DNA of 64,000 bases from NCBI GenBank assembly GCA_964277385.1, contig OZ195520.1, positions 1,302,001 to 1,366,000 of the forward strand, read 5' to 3'. Below the pieces are notes generated by a model, which was given only the letters and a program-made list of their open reading frames with translations, ran no database searches and was not told the origin of the DNA. Every line of letters starts with the position of its first letter. Position 1 is the stretch's first letter. Both the position numbers and the translations under genes were made by a program. This DNA is from WRAU01 sp964277385. Lineage in GTDB: Bacteria > Pseudomonadota > Alphaproteobacteria > WRAU01 > Hepatincolaceae. Shown piece by piece: positions 35,731 through 45,574 of the stretch.

Positions 35731-36540
35731 TTATTTTTCTTTACATAAATCTTCTATATAAGAGTATTCATCTTCTAGATCCTTAAAATATCTGTAAGTT
35801 TTTACCTTTAACTCTACTGTTGCTGACTCATCTACAACTATTAAAGATTTTCTGTGCATTTGTAATACCGAAATTGGCCAAACATGAGAAACAGCTCCTT
35901 CTATTGCATTATGTAATGCTAAAGCTTTTTTTTCTCCACTAATCATTATTAAAACTTCTTTTGAATCAAGTAAAGTTTTAGTTCCTACCGTAATAGCACT
36001 TTTGGGAACAAGATCTATATTGCCATCAAAAAATCTAGAATTTGCCATAATTGTATTTCTATCTAGTTCTTTATCTCTTGTTAATGAAGATAAAGAAGAA
36101 TAAGGTTCATTAAATGCAATATGTCCATTTTCACCAACTCCACCTAAAAATAAATCAATACCACCGCATTGTGCAATTTTTTCTTCATATTCTAAACAAA
36201 AATTCTTTATATCAATAGAATTACCATTAGGAATGTTTATATTTTCTTTATTGATATCTACATGGTTAAATAAATTTTCGTGCATAAAAGTCCAATAACT
36301 TTCCTTATGATCCTTAGGTAAACCAATATATTCATCCATATTGAATGTTTTAATGTTTTTAAAACTTATTTGATTAGATTTATAATATTCAAGTAAATTT
36401 TTATATAAATCAATTGCAGTTCCACCTGTAGGTAATCCTAAAACAAAGTTATTATCTTTTGTTGGATTAAATTTTTTAATCTGCTCTTTAATATAAGTGG
36501 CAGACCATAACCCTACATTCTTTGTAATAATCAATCTCAT
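35731..36540 (-). CDS. nagB: glucosamine-6-phosphate deaminase
   Basis: NagB (269 residues) converts glucosamine 6-phosphate to fructose 6-phosphate and ammonia, feeding glycolysis. Blocks match the family: MRLIITKNVGLWSATYI, LGLPTGGTAIDLYKNL, FNMDEYIGLPKDHKESYWTFM (catalytic Asp), GGVGENGHIAFNEP with the His, and VGTKTLLDSKEVLIMISGEKKALAL. Length fits the hexameric enteric type that has an allosteric GlcNAc-6-P site. It is in the order nagE, nagB, nagA; a hairpin separates it from nagE. Confidence 0.95.
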   Translation of the reverse strand: MRLIITKNVGLWSATYIKEQIKKFNPTKDNNFVLGLPTGGTAIDLYKNLLEYYKSNQISFKNIKTFNMDEYIGLPKDHKESYWTFMHENLFNHVDINKENINIPNGNSIDIKNFCLEYEEKIAQCGGIDLFLGGVGENGHIAFNEPYSSLSSLTRDKELDRNTIMANSRFFDGNIDLVPKSAITVGTKTLLDSKEVLIMISGEKKALALHNAIEGAVSHVWPISVLQMHRKSLIVVDESATVELKVKTYRYFKDLEDEYSYIEDLCKEK

Positions 36541-36575
36541 TTCAAAGCCTTTATTGTAAAATAAATTATTTTATA

Positions 36576-36603
36576 CAAAATAGGACTTCACTAAAGAAGC
36601 CCT
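36576..36603 (-). terminator. probable intrinsic terminator after nagE
   Basis: The reverse strand reads AGGGCTTC, a short TTTA-type loop, then GAAGTCCT and a TATTTTG tail. The stem of eight bases contains one G-T pair. It lies between the nagE stop and nagB. Confidence 0.55.
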
Positions 36604-36642
36604 ATAATTTTTAACTTATATAATAATAACCATACAGCAACA

Positions 36643-38058
36643 CTATTTTTTAACAGCTTGCTTAATTTTATCAGCAACATGCTCAACCTCAGGTCCTATA
36701 ACAACTTGTAAACTGCCCTTAATGCTTTTTATAATGCCTTTTGCATCAAGTTGTTTAAGTTTTGCTTCGTTAATTAAACTAACATCTTTAATATCTAATC
36801 TTAATCTTGTTGTACAATTATCAATTTTTAATAAATTATCAGCACCACCTAGAGCTTCAACATAGCTACTACCTAAACCATCAGAATCTCCAATTATAGG
36901 TTTAGATGTTGATAGAATTTCATTTTTATTTATTTCTATATCATCTTCTCTTCCTAGAGTTTTAATATTAAACATCTTAATTGACACATAGAAAATAACA
37001 AAATAAATTAAAGCATAAACAATACCAACAGGGATTAGCATCCAACCATTTCTACCTAAACCATAAGATAAAACATAATCAAATAATCCTGCTGAGAAAG
37101 TAAAGCCTAACTTAACATCAAGGTAATTCATAATAACCATTGATATTCCTGTTAAAATAGCGTGTAAAACATATAATGGAAAAGCTAAAAACATAAAACC
37201 AAATTCTAAAGGTTCGGTAATACCTGTTAAAAATGCTGTGAACGCAGCTGATAATAATATCCCAGCTGTAATTTGTCTTTTTTCTGTTTTAGCTACTAAA
37301 ATCATAGCAAAAGCAGCAGCAGGTAACCCAAACATCATAACAGGGAAGAAACCAGTCATAAAAGCACCTGCTGTTGGATCTTTAGCAAAGAATCTCGCTA
37401 AATCACCATGTTTAACAACATTAACGCCGTTTTCAATTATATTATAATCTCCAAACTGAAACCAAACAAGATTGTTTAAAATATGATGAAGACCAGTAGG
37501 AATAAGTAATCTGTTAGCAACACCGTAAAAGAATAAACCAATTCCAGAAGATCCAATAATCCAATCTCCTAATCCTTTTATCGCCAATTCAATTGGAGGC
37601 CAAACAAAACTTGCAACAAAAGCTAATACAATAGCAACAATACCTGTAATAATAGGAATAAATCTACTTCCACTAAAGAAAGCCAAATAAGTTGGAAGCT
37701 CTAATTTTCTATACTTATTATATAATAAACCCGCTGTTACACCTATAATTATACCTGATAAAACACCCATACTAGATTCTGGCAACAGAACAGCTAATGA
37801 TGATACAAAAATAGCATGTCCAACAAAAGCAGCTAAAGCAGCAGAACCATGACCATCCTGAGAAAAACCAATTGCAACACCCATAGCAAAAATAATTGGC
37901 AAATTATCAAAAACTGCATTTCCTGCCGCTGTAATAAAAACAATATCTAACACATCTGGTTGACCTATCCTTAAAAGAATACCAGCAATAGGTAACACAG
38001 CAATAGGAAGCATTAAAGCTCTACCTAATTTAATAAAAAACGCTCCTGAAAACTTCAT
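36643..38058 (-). CDS. nagE: PTS N-acetylglucosamine transporter, EIICB
   Basis: NagE (471 residues) imports and phosphorylates GlcNAc. The EIIC domain (1-370) has about ten helices with KLGRALMLPIAVLPIAG at the start, FSQDGHGSAALAAF, LIPTGLHHILN, and the substrate region GITEPLEFGF. EIIB (about 400-471) has the phosphorylatable Cys in DNCTTRLRLDI. EIIA is absent here and is provided by the fused protein encoded upstream. The ATG at 38056-38058 aligns best with the enteric start and has GGTG upstream; an in-frame ATG four codons earlier is possible. Glucose-type EIIBC are similar, but the nag neighbours favour GlcNAc. Confidence 0.9.
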   Translation of the reverse strand: MKFSGAFFIKLGRALMLPIAVLPIAGILLRIGQPDVLDIVFITAAGNAVFDNLPIIFAMGVAIGFSQDGHGSAALAAFVGHAIFVSSLAVLLPESSMGVLSGIIIGVTAGLLYNKYRKLELPTYLAFFSGSRFIPIITGIVAIVLAFVASFVWPPIELAIKGLGDWIIGSSGIGLFFYGVANRLLIPTGLHHILNNLVWFQFGDYNIIENGVNVVKHGDLARFFAKDPTAGAFMTGFFPVMMFGLPAAAFAMILVAKTEKRQITAGILLSAAFTAFLTGITEPLEFGFMFLAFPLYVLHAILTGISMVIMNYLDVKLGFTFSAGLFDYVLSYGLGRNGWMLIPVGIVYALIYFVIFYVSIKMFNIKTLGREDDIEINKNEILSTSKPIIGDSDGLGSSYVEALGGADNLLKIDNCTTRLRLDIKDVSLINEAKLKQLDAKGIIKSIKGSLQVVIGPEVEHVADKIKQAVKK

Positions 38059-38156
38059 TTTAAACACCATATATTTATAATCTTGCTTAAGATCATATCA
38101 TCGTAAGCACAAAAATCACACAAGAAATTATCTATTTCGTGATGATCTGTTATATT

Positions 38157-40721
38157 TTAAACACTAAAAAACTCTTTATTTACCAACTCTATAACTTGTT
38201 CTGATGTTTCCATATCCAAGGCTTTGTTTGCAACTTCAACGCATTTTTCATAAGAGAGCATTCTAACAAAAGCTTTAACATCGGCAATAGATTTCATAGA
38301 AGTAGATAATTCTGTAATACCTAAACCAATTAAAATAGGAATAGATTGTATCTCAGAAGCCATAGCACCACATACAGATACTGGTTTATCATATTTTAAA
38401 CCACCCTCTACTGTCATTTTAATTAGTTTTAATAAAGATGGATTAAGGTTTTTTAGTCTTGATGTTAAGTTATAATTACCTCTATCCATTGCTAACGTAT
38501 ATTGCGCTAAATCATTAGTTCCTATTGATAGAAAATCAACATATTTAGCAATTTTATCTGCAATAATAGCAGAAGAAGGCACTTCTATCATTGTCCCTAT
38601 TTCTACTTTCTCTTTTATACCTTGCTTTTCCATTTCTTCTTCTATTATTTCTCTAACTTTGATAATTTCATCAATTTCAGAAATCATAGGAATCATTATT
38701 TTACAAAACAACAAAGGTTTAACTTTAAGAATGGCTCTAATTTGATTTAAAAATACTTCTTTATTTATAAAATAATTTCTAACACCTCTTAATCCCATTA
38801 TTGGATTTTCTTCTTCACCAATTTTTACAAAAGATAATGGTTTATCTCCCCCAACATCAAGAGTCCTTAGAGTTACACAACCACCCTGCATAGCATCAAC
38901 AGCAAATTGATATAATTGATGTTGCTCATCAATATTTGGCTCACTTTTTGTATTAAAGAATAGAAATTCTGTTCTTAATAAACCAACTCCTTCTCCACCC
39001 ATCTCAAAAGCTTGCTTAGCTTCATTACCATTAGAAACATTACCCTTAACATATATTCTATGACCATCAATTGTTATAGCTGGTTTTTTAGCATTTGCAA
39101 TATTTTCTAAAATTTTTGTTTCTAGTTTTTCTTTTTTAATTTTTGTGTCTTCTATTTTTTGATTATCAGGATTTATAAATATTACCCCATCATTAGCATC
39201 TAAAATTATAGATGTTCCACCTTTAATATTTAAAACGGATTTTCCAACCGCAACTAAAGCAGGAATACCCATATTTCGTAAAATTAAAGCCACATGAGAT
39301 GTTGCAGAACCATGTGCTAAAACAACTCCTCTAATGTTATCATCAAATTGAGCTAAGTCTGATGGGACTAAATCTTTCGCAACAATTACCGTATCTTTAG
39401 GATAAGATTTATTTTCTTGCTCTAAGCCTAAAATATTATGGATCACTCTTTTTTTAATATCTTTTAAATCAGCAACTCTTTCTATCAAAAGGGCATCTTT
39501 TGTTGACTTTAAAATATCAATACTATTTTTAACAGAAGCATTCCAAGCGTAAGCTGCTGTTTTTCCTTTTAAAATGACTTCTTTTGCAAAATCAAATAAA
39601 GTAGGATCGTTCAACATTGTTAAATGAGCAGAAAAAACTTCTACCTTAGTTTTCTGTTTTAATGATTTTGCTTCTTTTATATCTGTTAATAGTTTTTCTT
39701 TAGTCTCATTAAGAGAAAATTCTAAAACATTAATTTCATTTTCAATATCACTTGAATCCTCAATAAAAGAAATTTCTTCTTCTTCTATAAAAAAAGATTT
39801 CCCTATAATTAAACCAGGAGAAGCTAAAACTCCATTTAAAATAACTTCAGATGAAAAATCTGTAATATCTATTTCTTCTTGTGATTTTACCTCTTCTTCT
39901 GATTCTTTCTTAATAGTATTAGAAGAATCAATAGAAATATCGTCACCTAATCCATTTTTAAACTCAACAATAAGCTCTTCTACAGCTAATTTTGCATCAT
40001 CACCACTAGCTATTAATTGTACTACATCATTAAATTTTATTCCTAAACCTAAAATAGATATAACACTTTTTGCATTTGCTTGTTTATCTGCGAGTTTTAA
40101 TTCTACTGTAGATTTATATTTATTGGCTATTTGGAAAATCTTAGAAGCCGGTCTTGCATGTATACCAGTATGGTTAACAACAACAACACTTTCTGAGATT
40201 GTTTCTTTTGATTGGCTCGATGTAGCCTCTATAACTGTTGGAAAACCTTTTTGATTAATAGAAAAAATGTGTTCTCCAACATTAATACTATTAGAAGTAT
40301 TTTTTGTTAATTCATAATCATCGGTCATGTTTGTTATCAACATAACGACATCATAAGAGGGGGCATTTTTTGAAATAAAATCAAAATCAACCAATAAAAG
40401 ATTTTCACCTTTTTTTACTTTTTGCCCTACAGAAACAAGAGATTGGAAGCCTTTACCTTCTAAGTTTACAGTATCAACTCCAACATGTATTAAAACTTCA
40501 TATCCTTCGTTATTTAGTATAGCAACAGCATGAAGAGATGAGTGAATTGTTTGAATTTCTCCATCGCAAGGTGATACAATAAAATGTTTAGATATACTAG
40601 ATCTAACCGCAATTCCATCTCCCAGCATTTTTTCAGAAAATACTGGATCTGACACTTGTTCTATTGGCACTATTTGCCCTGAAATAGGAGAATATATTTT
40701 TTCATTTTTCATAATTATCAT
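38157..40721 (-). CDS. nagF: fused PTS phosphotransfer protein: EIIA(Glc-like)-HPr-Enzyme I
   Basis: This 854-residue soluble protein joins three PTS parts in one chain. EIIA (about 1-150) has the phosphorylation His79 in EVLIHVGVDT. HPr (about 175-260) has His188 in GIHARPAS. Enzyme I (about 295-854) has the active His476 in HGSATSHVALI and the PEP-binding blocks LRTEFLF, LRTLDVGGDKP, MIPMISE and SIGTNDLAQYTLAMDR. It takes phosphate from PEP all the way to NagE EIIB. Similar fusions serve GlcNAc PTS in other alphaproteobacteria and Xanthomonas. It lies upstream of nagE (98 nt gap), divergent from the Vut-like gene. AGGA precedes its first ATG. Confidence 0.92.
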   Translation of the reverse strand: MIIMKNEKIYSPISGQIVPIEQVSDPVFSEKMLGDGIAVRSSISKHFIVSPCDGEIQTIHSSLHAVAILNNEGYEVLIHVGVDTVNLEGKGFQSLVSVGQKVKKGENLLLVDFDFISKNAPSYDVVMLITNMTDDYELTKNTSNSINVGEHIFSINQKGFPTVIEATSSQSKETISESVVVVNHTGIHARPASKIFQIANKYKSTVELKLADKQANAKSVISILGLGIKFNDVVQLIASGDDAKLAVEELIVEFKNGLGDDISIDSSNTIKKESEEEVKSQEEIDITDFSSEVILNGVLASPGLIIGKSFFIEEEEISFIEDSSDIENEINVLEFSLNETKEKLLTDIKEAKSLKQKTKVEVFSAHLTMLNDPTLFDFAKEVILKGKTAAYAWNASVKNSIDILKSTKDALLIERVADLKDIKKRVIHNILGLEQENKSYPKDTVIVAKDLVPSDLAQFDDNIRGVVLAHGSATSHVALILRNMGIPALVAVGKSVLNIKGGTSIILDANDGVIFINPDNQKIEDTKIKKEKLETKILENIANAKKPAITIDGHRIYVKGNVSNGNEAKQAFEMGGEGVGLLRTEFLFFNTKSEPNIDEQHQLYQFAVDAMQGGCVTLRTLDVGGDKPLSFVKIGEEENPIMGLRGVRNYFINKEVFLNQIRAILKVKPLLFCKIMIPMISEIDEIIKVREIIEEEMEKQGIKEKVEIGTMIEVPSSAIIADKIAKYVDFLSIGTNDLAQYTLAMDRGNYNLTSRLKNLNPSLLKLIKMTVEGGLKYDKPVSVCGAMASEIQSIPILIGLGITELSTSMKSIADVKAFVRMLSYEKCVEVANKALDMETSEQVIELVNKEFFSV

Positions 40722-40927
40722 AATTCCTGTTTTTCATCTACAATTATTTTTGCTAAGTATAGCATAAAAAATGTACTTAAAGCAATTAAACAACAATTAA
40801 AAAACTATTGCATATTTACAAGTAACTAAAAATATTTTTTACTTTTATAAAAAAAGCATTATAATATATAATATAATGGTGTGTTTTTATTAAAAACCTA
40901 ATTATATTCTAAAAAGGATTTACAATA

Positions 40928-42328
40928 TTGAGAGAATACAATAATTACCCTAGCAGTATGGAAAATAATAATAATAGTATTACAACGGAGATTAAAAAAC
41001 CTAAGTTTTATCTCGTTACCTCAAAGGTTGTAAATTTGTTAGCTATTTTTGTAGCTACCATCAGTGTTTCAACTTTTTTTGCTACGAGATATATTGGAAT
41101 AGGAGATATCTTTTTTTCTGCTAACATACTTAGTACAATGCTATCTTTGTCTCTTTTGATTGTAATATTAGAAATTTATGCGAAAAAAAATGCTATAAAA
41201 ACATTTATGGCTGGTGCTTACGCTATTTTATTGGTATTTTTTATCTCTGCTTTTATTCCAGACTTTAACCCTATACCAATGGAATATTACCAAACGTCTT
41301 TTATTAATTTCCATCAAACAATATTGCTGGCTGTTTTTATATCTTATACAATTTCATTTTTGGTGTGTATAAAGGTATATTTATATTTTAAAGATAATTT
41401 TAATATGCCTTATATATGGGTAGGAGCCCTTCCTTCTGTTGCTATCGCCCAAGCTTTATATACAATTTTTTATCAATTCATTTATCATGGATTTAGTAAT
41501 TTTGATCTAATAGCCACTGATATAAAGCATGATCTCTACTTAAAAAGTTTTATGACTATCATATCAATTTTAATTATATATTTTATAATTTCAGGTATAA
41601 AAATTGGCTTTTTTGATTTTATCAAAAATATATTTTCAAAAAAATGTTACGATGATGATGATGAATACAGACCAATGAAGTCTGTTTACAATGATAGTAA
41701 TGAGCAAGATTTACAATATCGTAGCCCTTTGATGTTAGAGAATAATTTAAAAAGAAAAAAAAGATCTCTTCCAGATTATTCTAAAGATTATGGTAAATAC
41801 GATCTTCCTATAAGTCTTCATCATAATCAATCAGAAGAACATTTTAATCCCTCAAGAAGATCAAGAAAAGAACATATGTTAGATCAATATCAAAATTCTA
41901 AACAAGAAAGATTTTCATCTTCAAAAAGACCTTCAAGATCTTCATCTTATAGATCTAGTAGTTCTAATAATTTTAGTAGGAATAAAAATAATTCTGATTC
42001 TATTAATGATGTGGAAAATCATAATAACCCTAACATGAATAACATTGCTAATAACTCTTTTGCTAACAAAAAATTTAAGCCTATTGAAAATCCTAGATTT
42101 AGCAATAACAAATCTTTTGCTAACAAAAATAAGCCATTTACTAATAATCAAATAATAAATAATAAAAATTTAAACAGAACTAATTTTGGAAATATAGTTG
42201 GTACACAAGAAAAAAAATCTTTCTTCACTAATAAATTTCCTTCAAATAACAAACCAACCATGAATAATACTTTTGGTGGATTTAGTAATATGAATATAAA
42301 TAAAAACAACATATGGAATAAAAGATAA
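40928..42328 (+). CDS. multi-pass membrane protein, YhhQ/Vut_1-like, with long Asn-rich cytoplasmic tail
   Basis: Residues 25-235 form six hydrophobic helices whose spacing and internal sequence (ILEIYAKKNAIKTFMAGAYA, then FHQTILLAVFISYTISFLVCI) resemble the Vut_1/YhhQ queuosine-precursor transporter family; key family motifs are eroded, so transport of queuosine precursors is inference. The remaining 230 residues are low-complexity, rich in Asn, Ser, Lys, Arg, with a DDDDE patch near 241-245 and imperfect repeats of the form SFANKN. The start is TTG (40928-40930), supported by AAGGA nine bases upstream; the next ATG lacks one. The stop overlaps the ybaB start (TAATG), so the two are co-translated. 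Confidence 0.58.
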   Translation: MREYNNYPSSMENNNNSITTEIKKPKFYLVTSKVVNLLAIFVATISVSTFFATRYIGIGDIFFSANILSTMLSLSLLIVILEIYAKKNAIKTFMAGAYAILLVFFISAFIPDFNPIPMEYYQTSFINFHQTILLAVFISYTISFLVCIKVYLYFKDNFNMPYIWVGALPSVAIAQALYTIFYQFIYHGFSNFDLIATDIKHDLYLKSFMTIISILIIYFIISGIKIGFFDFIKNIFSKKCYDDDDEYRPMKSVYNDSNEQDLQYRSPLMLENNLKRKKRSLPDYSKDYGKYDLPISLHHNQSEEHFNPSRRSRKEHMLDQYQNSKQERFSSSKRPSRSSSYRSSSSNNFSRNKNNSDSINDVENHNNPNMNNIANNSFANKKFKPIENPRFSNNKSFANKNKPFTNNQIINNKNLNRTNFGNIVGTQEKKSFFTNKFPSNNKPTMNNTFGGFSNMNINKNNIWNKR

Positions 42329-42657
42329 TGGCTAATATTATGCAAATGATGAAGAAGGCACAAGAACTACAAAGTAACATGTCTTCTATGCAGAATGAAA
42401 TAAAATCTTTAACCTTTGAAACTACATCCGGTGGTGGATTAGTGAAAATGATAATGACTGGTAATTATGATATAATAAGTTTAGAAGTTGATGATTCCAT
42501 AATTTCTATTGAAGAAAAAACTCTAATGACAGATCTAATTACTGCTTGTTATAATGACTTAAGAAGAAAAATTCAAGAAGAAACAGAAAAAAAAATGAAA
42601 GAGCTAACAGCAGGATTACCTATTCCTCCAGGAATGAAAATACCTGGTTTATTTTAA
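42328..42657 (+). CDS. ybaB: YbaB/EbfC nucleoid-associated protein
   Basis: YbaB (109 residues) is a small DNA-binding dimer. The N-terminal helix ANIMQMMKKAQELQSNM, the central beta region GGGLVKMIMTGNYDIISLEVD and the C-terminal PIPPGMKIPGLF match the family. It is co-translated with the upstream membrane protein through the TAATG overlap. ybaB is commonly followed by recR as here, though the gap is unusually long (about 450 nt) and dnaX is 9 kb away instead of adjacent. Confidence 0.95.
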   Translation: MANIMQMMKKAQELQSNMSSMQNEIKSLTFETTSGGGLVKMIMTGNYDIISLEVDDSIISIEEKTLMTDLITACYNDLRRKIQEETEKKMKELTAGLPIPPGMKIPGLF

Positions 42658-43114
42658 TAAATTACATATTTATTAACAATAATTAAAATAAACTTAATTA
42701 TTTGTGGTTAAAATTTTTTATCTAAAATTAAGGGGCATTATAGACAATACAAATAAACAATGAAATTATTCTCTTTGAGTAGGATTTGCAATTATTTTTG
42801 TACGTATATAAAAAATAAATCCAATTTTTATATATGGTAAAAATAAGAAAATTTTAAACTTAAAACATAATTTTGTTGATATAAATTTATTATTAACCAT
42901 TTTAAATTATTGGTGTGTAGTTATAATAAACTTTAGATTATAATATAAAATCTCTTTATATTTATAATACACATCATAGTCAAAAAATTATACAAATGTT
43001 CTTATTAGAACTAATAACTATATTCTTTTATATTGAGTTTATAACTTGTATAATTACTTAATTTTTTATATTATATGAGAATACATTTTCTTTTTATTAT
43101 AAGATCATACAAAT
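42658..43114. other. 457-base gap with no supported gene
   Basis: Very AT-rich sequence between ybaB and recR. The reverse strand has a 44-codon frame (42766-42900, ATG without SD) and the forward strand a 26-codon one; neither is convincing. No hairpin with a T run was found, so there may be read-through from ybaB. Confidence 0.5.
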
Positions 43115-43717
43115 ATGAATAACAATATTATAAATAATAATCTACTTTTGTTAGGAAGATTGCAAGGAATAGGTTATCGCTCTTCAAAAAGAATCTTGTT
43201 TGATTTAATGAAAAAAAAAGAGGGATTATTAAAACCTCTAATTTCTTCATTACAAGAACTATATGAGAACATAGCTTATTGTAAGCAATGTTATAACTTA
43301 GATACTTCGAATCCTTGTTACATATGTAGTAATCAACAAAGAGATAAAACTTCCATTTGTATAGTAGAAGATGTGTCTTCTCTTTGGGCCATAGAAAAAG
43401 CCAGTGAAAAAACTAATTCATATAATGGTATTTATTTTGTACTTGGGGGAACACTATCAGCAAGTAAAGGAAACGATCCTGAAACATTAAGAATACCAAT
43501 ATTAATTGATAAAATTATGAAATCTCAAATAAGTGAAGTAATTTTTGCAACCTCTGCAACAAGCGAAGGTAAAATAACATCTGATTATATAAGTTCACTA
43601 ATACCAGATCATATTAAAGTTTCAAACCTTGCCCAAGGCATTCCTATTGGAGGAGAGATTGATTATTTAGATGAAATAACTCTATCAACAGCCATTAATT
43701 TAAGAACCAACAGATAG
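43115..43717 (+). CDS. recR: recombination protein RecR
   Basis: RecR (200 residues) loads RecA with RecFO at gapped DNA. The helix-hairpin-helix GRLQGIGYRSSKRI, the zinc finger CKQCYNLDTSNPCYIC, and the Toprim domain starting ICIVEDVSSLWAIE are present, followed by the conserved LAQGIPIGGEIDYLDE. Length is typical. It is 7 nt before def and shares its direction. Confidence 0.96.
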   Translation: MNNNIINNNLLLLGRLQGIGYRSSKRILFDLMKKKEGLLKPLISSLQELYENIAYCKQCYNLDTSNPCYICSNQQRDKTSICIVEDVSSLWAIEKASEKTNSYNGIYFVLGGTLSASKGNDPETLRIPILIDKIMKSQISEVIFATSATSEGKITSDYISSLIPDHIKVSNLAQGIPIGGEIDYLDEITLSTAINLRTNR

Positions 43718-43724
43718 TTAAAAA

Positions 43725-44240
43725 ATGACATTACTAAAAGTAATAAAGCATCCTAATAAGATTCTAAGAGAAAAATCTGAAGAAATTCATGAAATAAATA
43801 ATGAGACTAAAACACTAGTCTACAACATGATAGAAACGATGTACAAAAATGAAGGTATCGGATTAGCCGCTAATCAAATTGGAATTCTTAAAAGAATAAT
43901 CGTCGTAGACTTACAAGAAGAAGATAAAGAATTAGATCCAATGGTTTTTATTAACCCTAGGATTTTATGGCAATCAGAAGAATATGGAGAAACAGAAGAA
44001 GGTTGCCTATCTATTCCAAAAATACGAGAAATAGTAAAAAGACCAGCAAAAATTAAAATTTCTTATTTAGATCTCAGTAGTAAAAAACATATAATTGAAG
44101 CAGATGGATTACTAGCAACCTGCTTGCAACATGAAATTGATCATCTTAATGGGGTACTTTTTGTTGATAGATTATCTAAATTAAAAAAAGATATGGCTCT
44201 TAAAAAATATAAAAAAATGCAAAATGAGAATGAAAAATAG
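43725..44240 (+). CDS. def: peptide deformylase
   Basis: Def (171 residues) removes the formyl group from new N-termini. Motif 1 GIGLAANQIG, motif 2 EGCLSI with the metal Cys, and motif 3 CLQHEIDHLNG with the two metal His and catalytic Glu are all present. Def and fmt are usually adjacent; here 387 bases separate them. Confidence 0.97.
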   Translation: MTLLKVIKHPNKILREKSEEIHEINNETKTLVYNMIETMYKNEGIGLAANQIGILKRIIVVDLQEEDKELDPMVFINPRILWQSEEYGETEEGCLSIPKIREIVKRPAKIKISYLDLSSKKHIIEADGLLATCLQHEIDHLNGVLFVDRLSKLKKDMALKKYKKMQNENEK

Positions 44241-44627
44241 CTACAAATTTTGCTTTTTATGTAAAAAAATTATTCTTTATAAAATAATATTTTAAAAAAT
44301 ATTATAACAAAACAAATAAGCAAATTTTATTCATTATATTAAATCTAAGTTAAGAAAATAGATAGTTTACTATTTTAATTAAATAAAAATTAAGTAATTG
44401 TATAAATACTACACCTATTAATTTAAAACAACTAAAATTATAGTGATTTTGTATTATTAAATTACCAGAAATTATTATCTTTAAATTTAACATCTACCTT
44501 TTGATAAGAATCAAAAATGATAGTTATATAATTTTATCTATTTTATAAAAATTAAGATTATAATATATACAATAAAGAATAATAATACTATTGCTAACCA
44601 AAAAAATTATAATAGGTATTAAAACAA
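44241..44627. other. 387-base gap between def and fmt, possible reverse-strand relic
   Basis: On the reverse strand short protein-like runs occur (FDSYQKVDVKFKDNNFW, then FKLIGVVFIQLLNFYLIK) preceded by a hydrophobic run, in several frames and without a clear start. They may be remains of a lost membrane-anchored gene or chance. No promoter or RNA gene was recognised beyond the fmt leader. Confidence 0.25.
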
Positions 44628-45569
44628 ATGAAAATATGTTTTATGGGAACTCCAACTTTTGCATCTAAAGCATTACTTGCAATATTAAATGCTGGATATG
44701 AAATATCTTGCGTTTATACTCGAGCTCCTAAACCTGCTGGTCGTGGATATAAAATTATTACATCAAGCGTTTATGATTTAGCTATTGAAAAAAATATAGA
44801 AATTGAAACTCCAAAAAGTTTTAAAAGATCTATTGATGAACAACAAAAATTTTTAGATAAAAAGTTTGATCTAGTAATAGTAGCATCTTATGGATTAATT
44901 TTACCAAAATCTATTATAGAATCTCCTAAATATGGATGTCTTAATATACATGGGTCATTACTTCCAAAGTGGCGTGGAGCTTCACCAATTCAAATGTCTA
45001 TAGCTAATGGAGACAGTGAAACTGGTATAACAATTATGAAAATGGATGAGGGATTAGATACTGGAGGTATGCTTCTTAAAAAATCAGTTCCTATAACAAA
45101 TAACACAACATTTTTAAGTCTTTATGAAGAATTAGGAAATATTGGGGCAGAATTAATTGTACAAGCACTAGATTTATTAAAAAAAGGAAAACTTGTTCCT
45201 GAAAAACAAAATGATGATTTATCTACTCATGCTTTGATTTTAAAAAAAGAAGATGGATTGATTAATTTTAATGAAAGTGCTTTATCTATTAATCAAAAAG
45301 TTAGAGGATTTAACCCTTTTCCATCTACATATTTTAACTATCAAAATGAAGTTATAAAAGTATTAGAAACAGAAGTAATTACAGATATAGATACATCAAG
45401 CTATTCTTGTGGTGAAATTATATCAAGAGGAAATAACAAAGAATTATTAATTACTTGCAAAAATAATGTTATAAGAATTACTAAACTACAACGACCTTCC
45501 AAAAAACCTCTTTTAACAGAAGAATTGTTAAAAGGATTTCAATTTGAAACAGGATATATAATAGAGTAA
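44628..45569 (+). CDS. fmt: methionyl-tRNA formyltransferase
   Basis: Fmt (313 residues) formylates initiator Met-tRNA. The N-terminal MKICFMGTPTFASKALLAI, the active-site NIHGSLLPKWRGASPIQ with catalytic Asn/His, and GITIMKMDEGLDTGGML are typical; the C-terminal OB-like domain (from about 210) has VRGFNPFPSTYF. Length is normal. The next gene (META lipoprotein) starts 6 nt after its stop. Confidence 0.96.
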   Translation: MKICFMGTPTFASKALLAILNAGYEISCVYTRAPKPAGRGYKIITSSVYDLAIEKNIEIETPKSFKRSIDEQQKFLDKKFDLVIVASYGLILPKSIIESPKYGCLNIHGSLLPKWRGASPIQMSIANGDSETGITIMKMDEGLDTGGMLLKKSVPITNNTTFLSLYEELGNIGAELIVQALDLLKKGKLVPEKQNDDLSTHALILKKEDGLINFNESALSINQKVRGFNPFPSTYFNYQNEVIKVLETEVITDIDTSSYSCGEIISRGNNKELLITCKNNVIRITKLQRPSKKPLLTEELLKGFQFETGYIIE

Positions 45570-45574
45570 AAAAA

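Noticed and set aside
42766..42900. 44-codon reverse frame between ybaB and recR
   Set aside because: No SD, strongly biased to Ile/Lys/Phe as random AT-rich sequence is, and no coherent motif.
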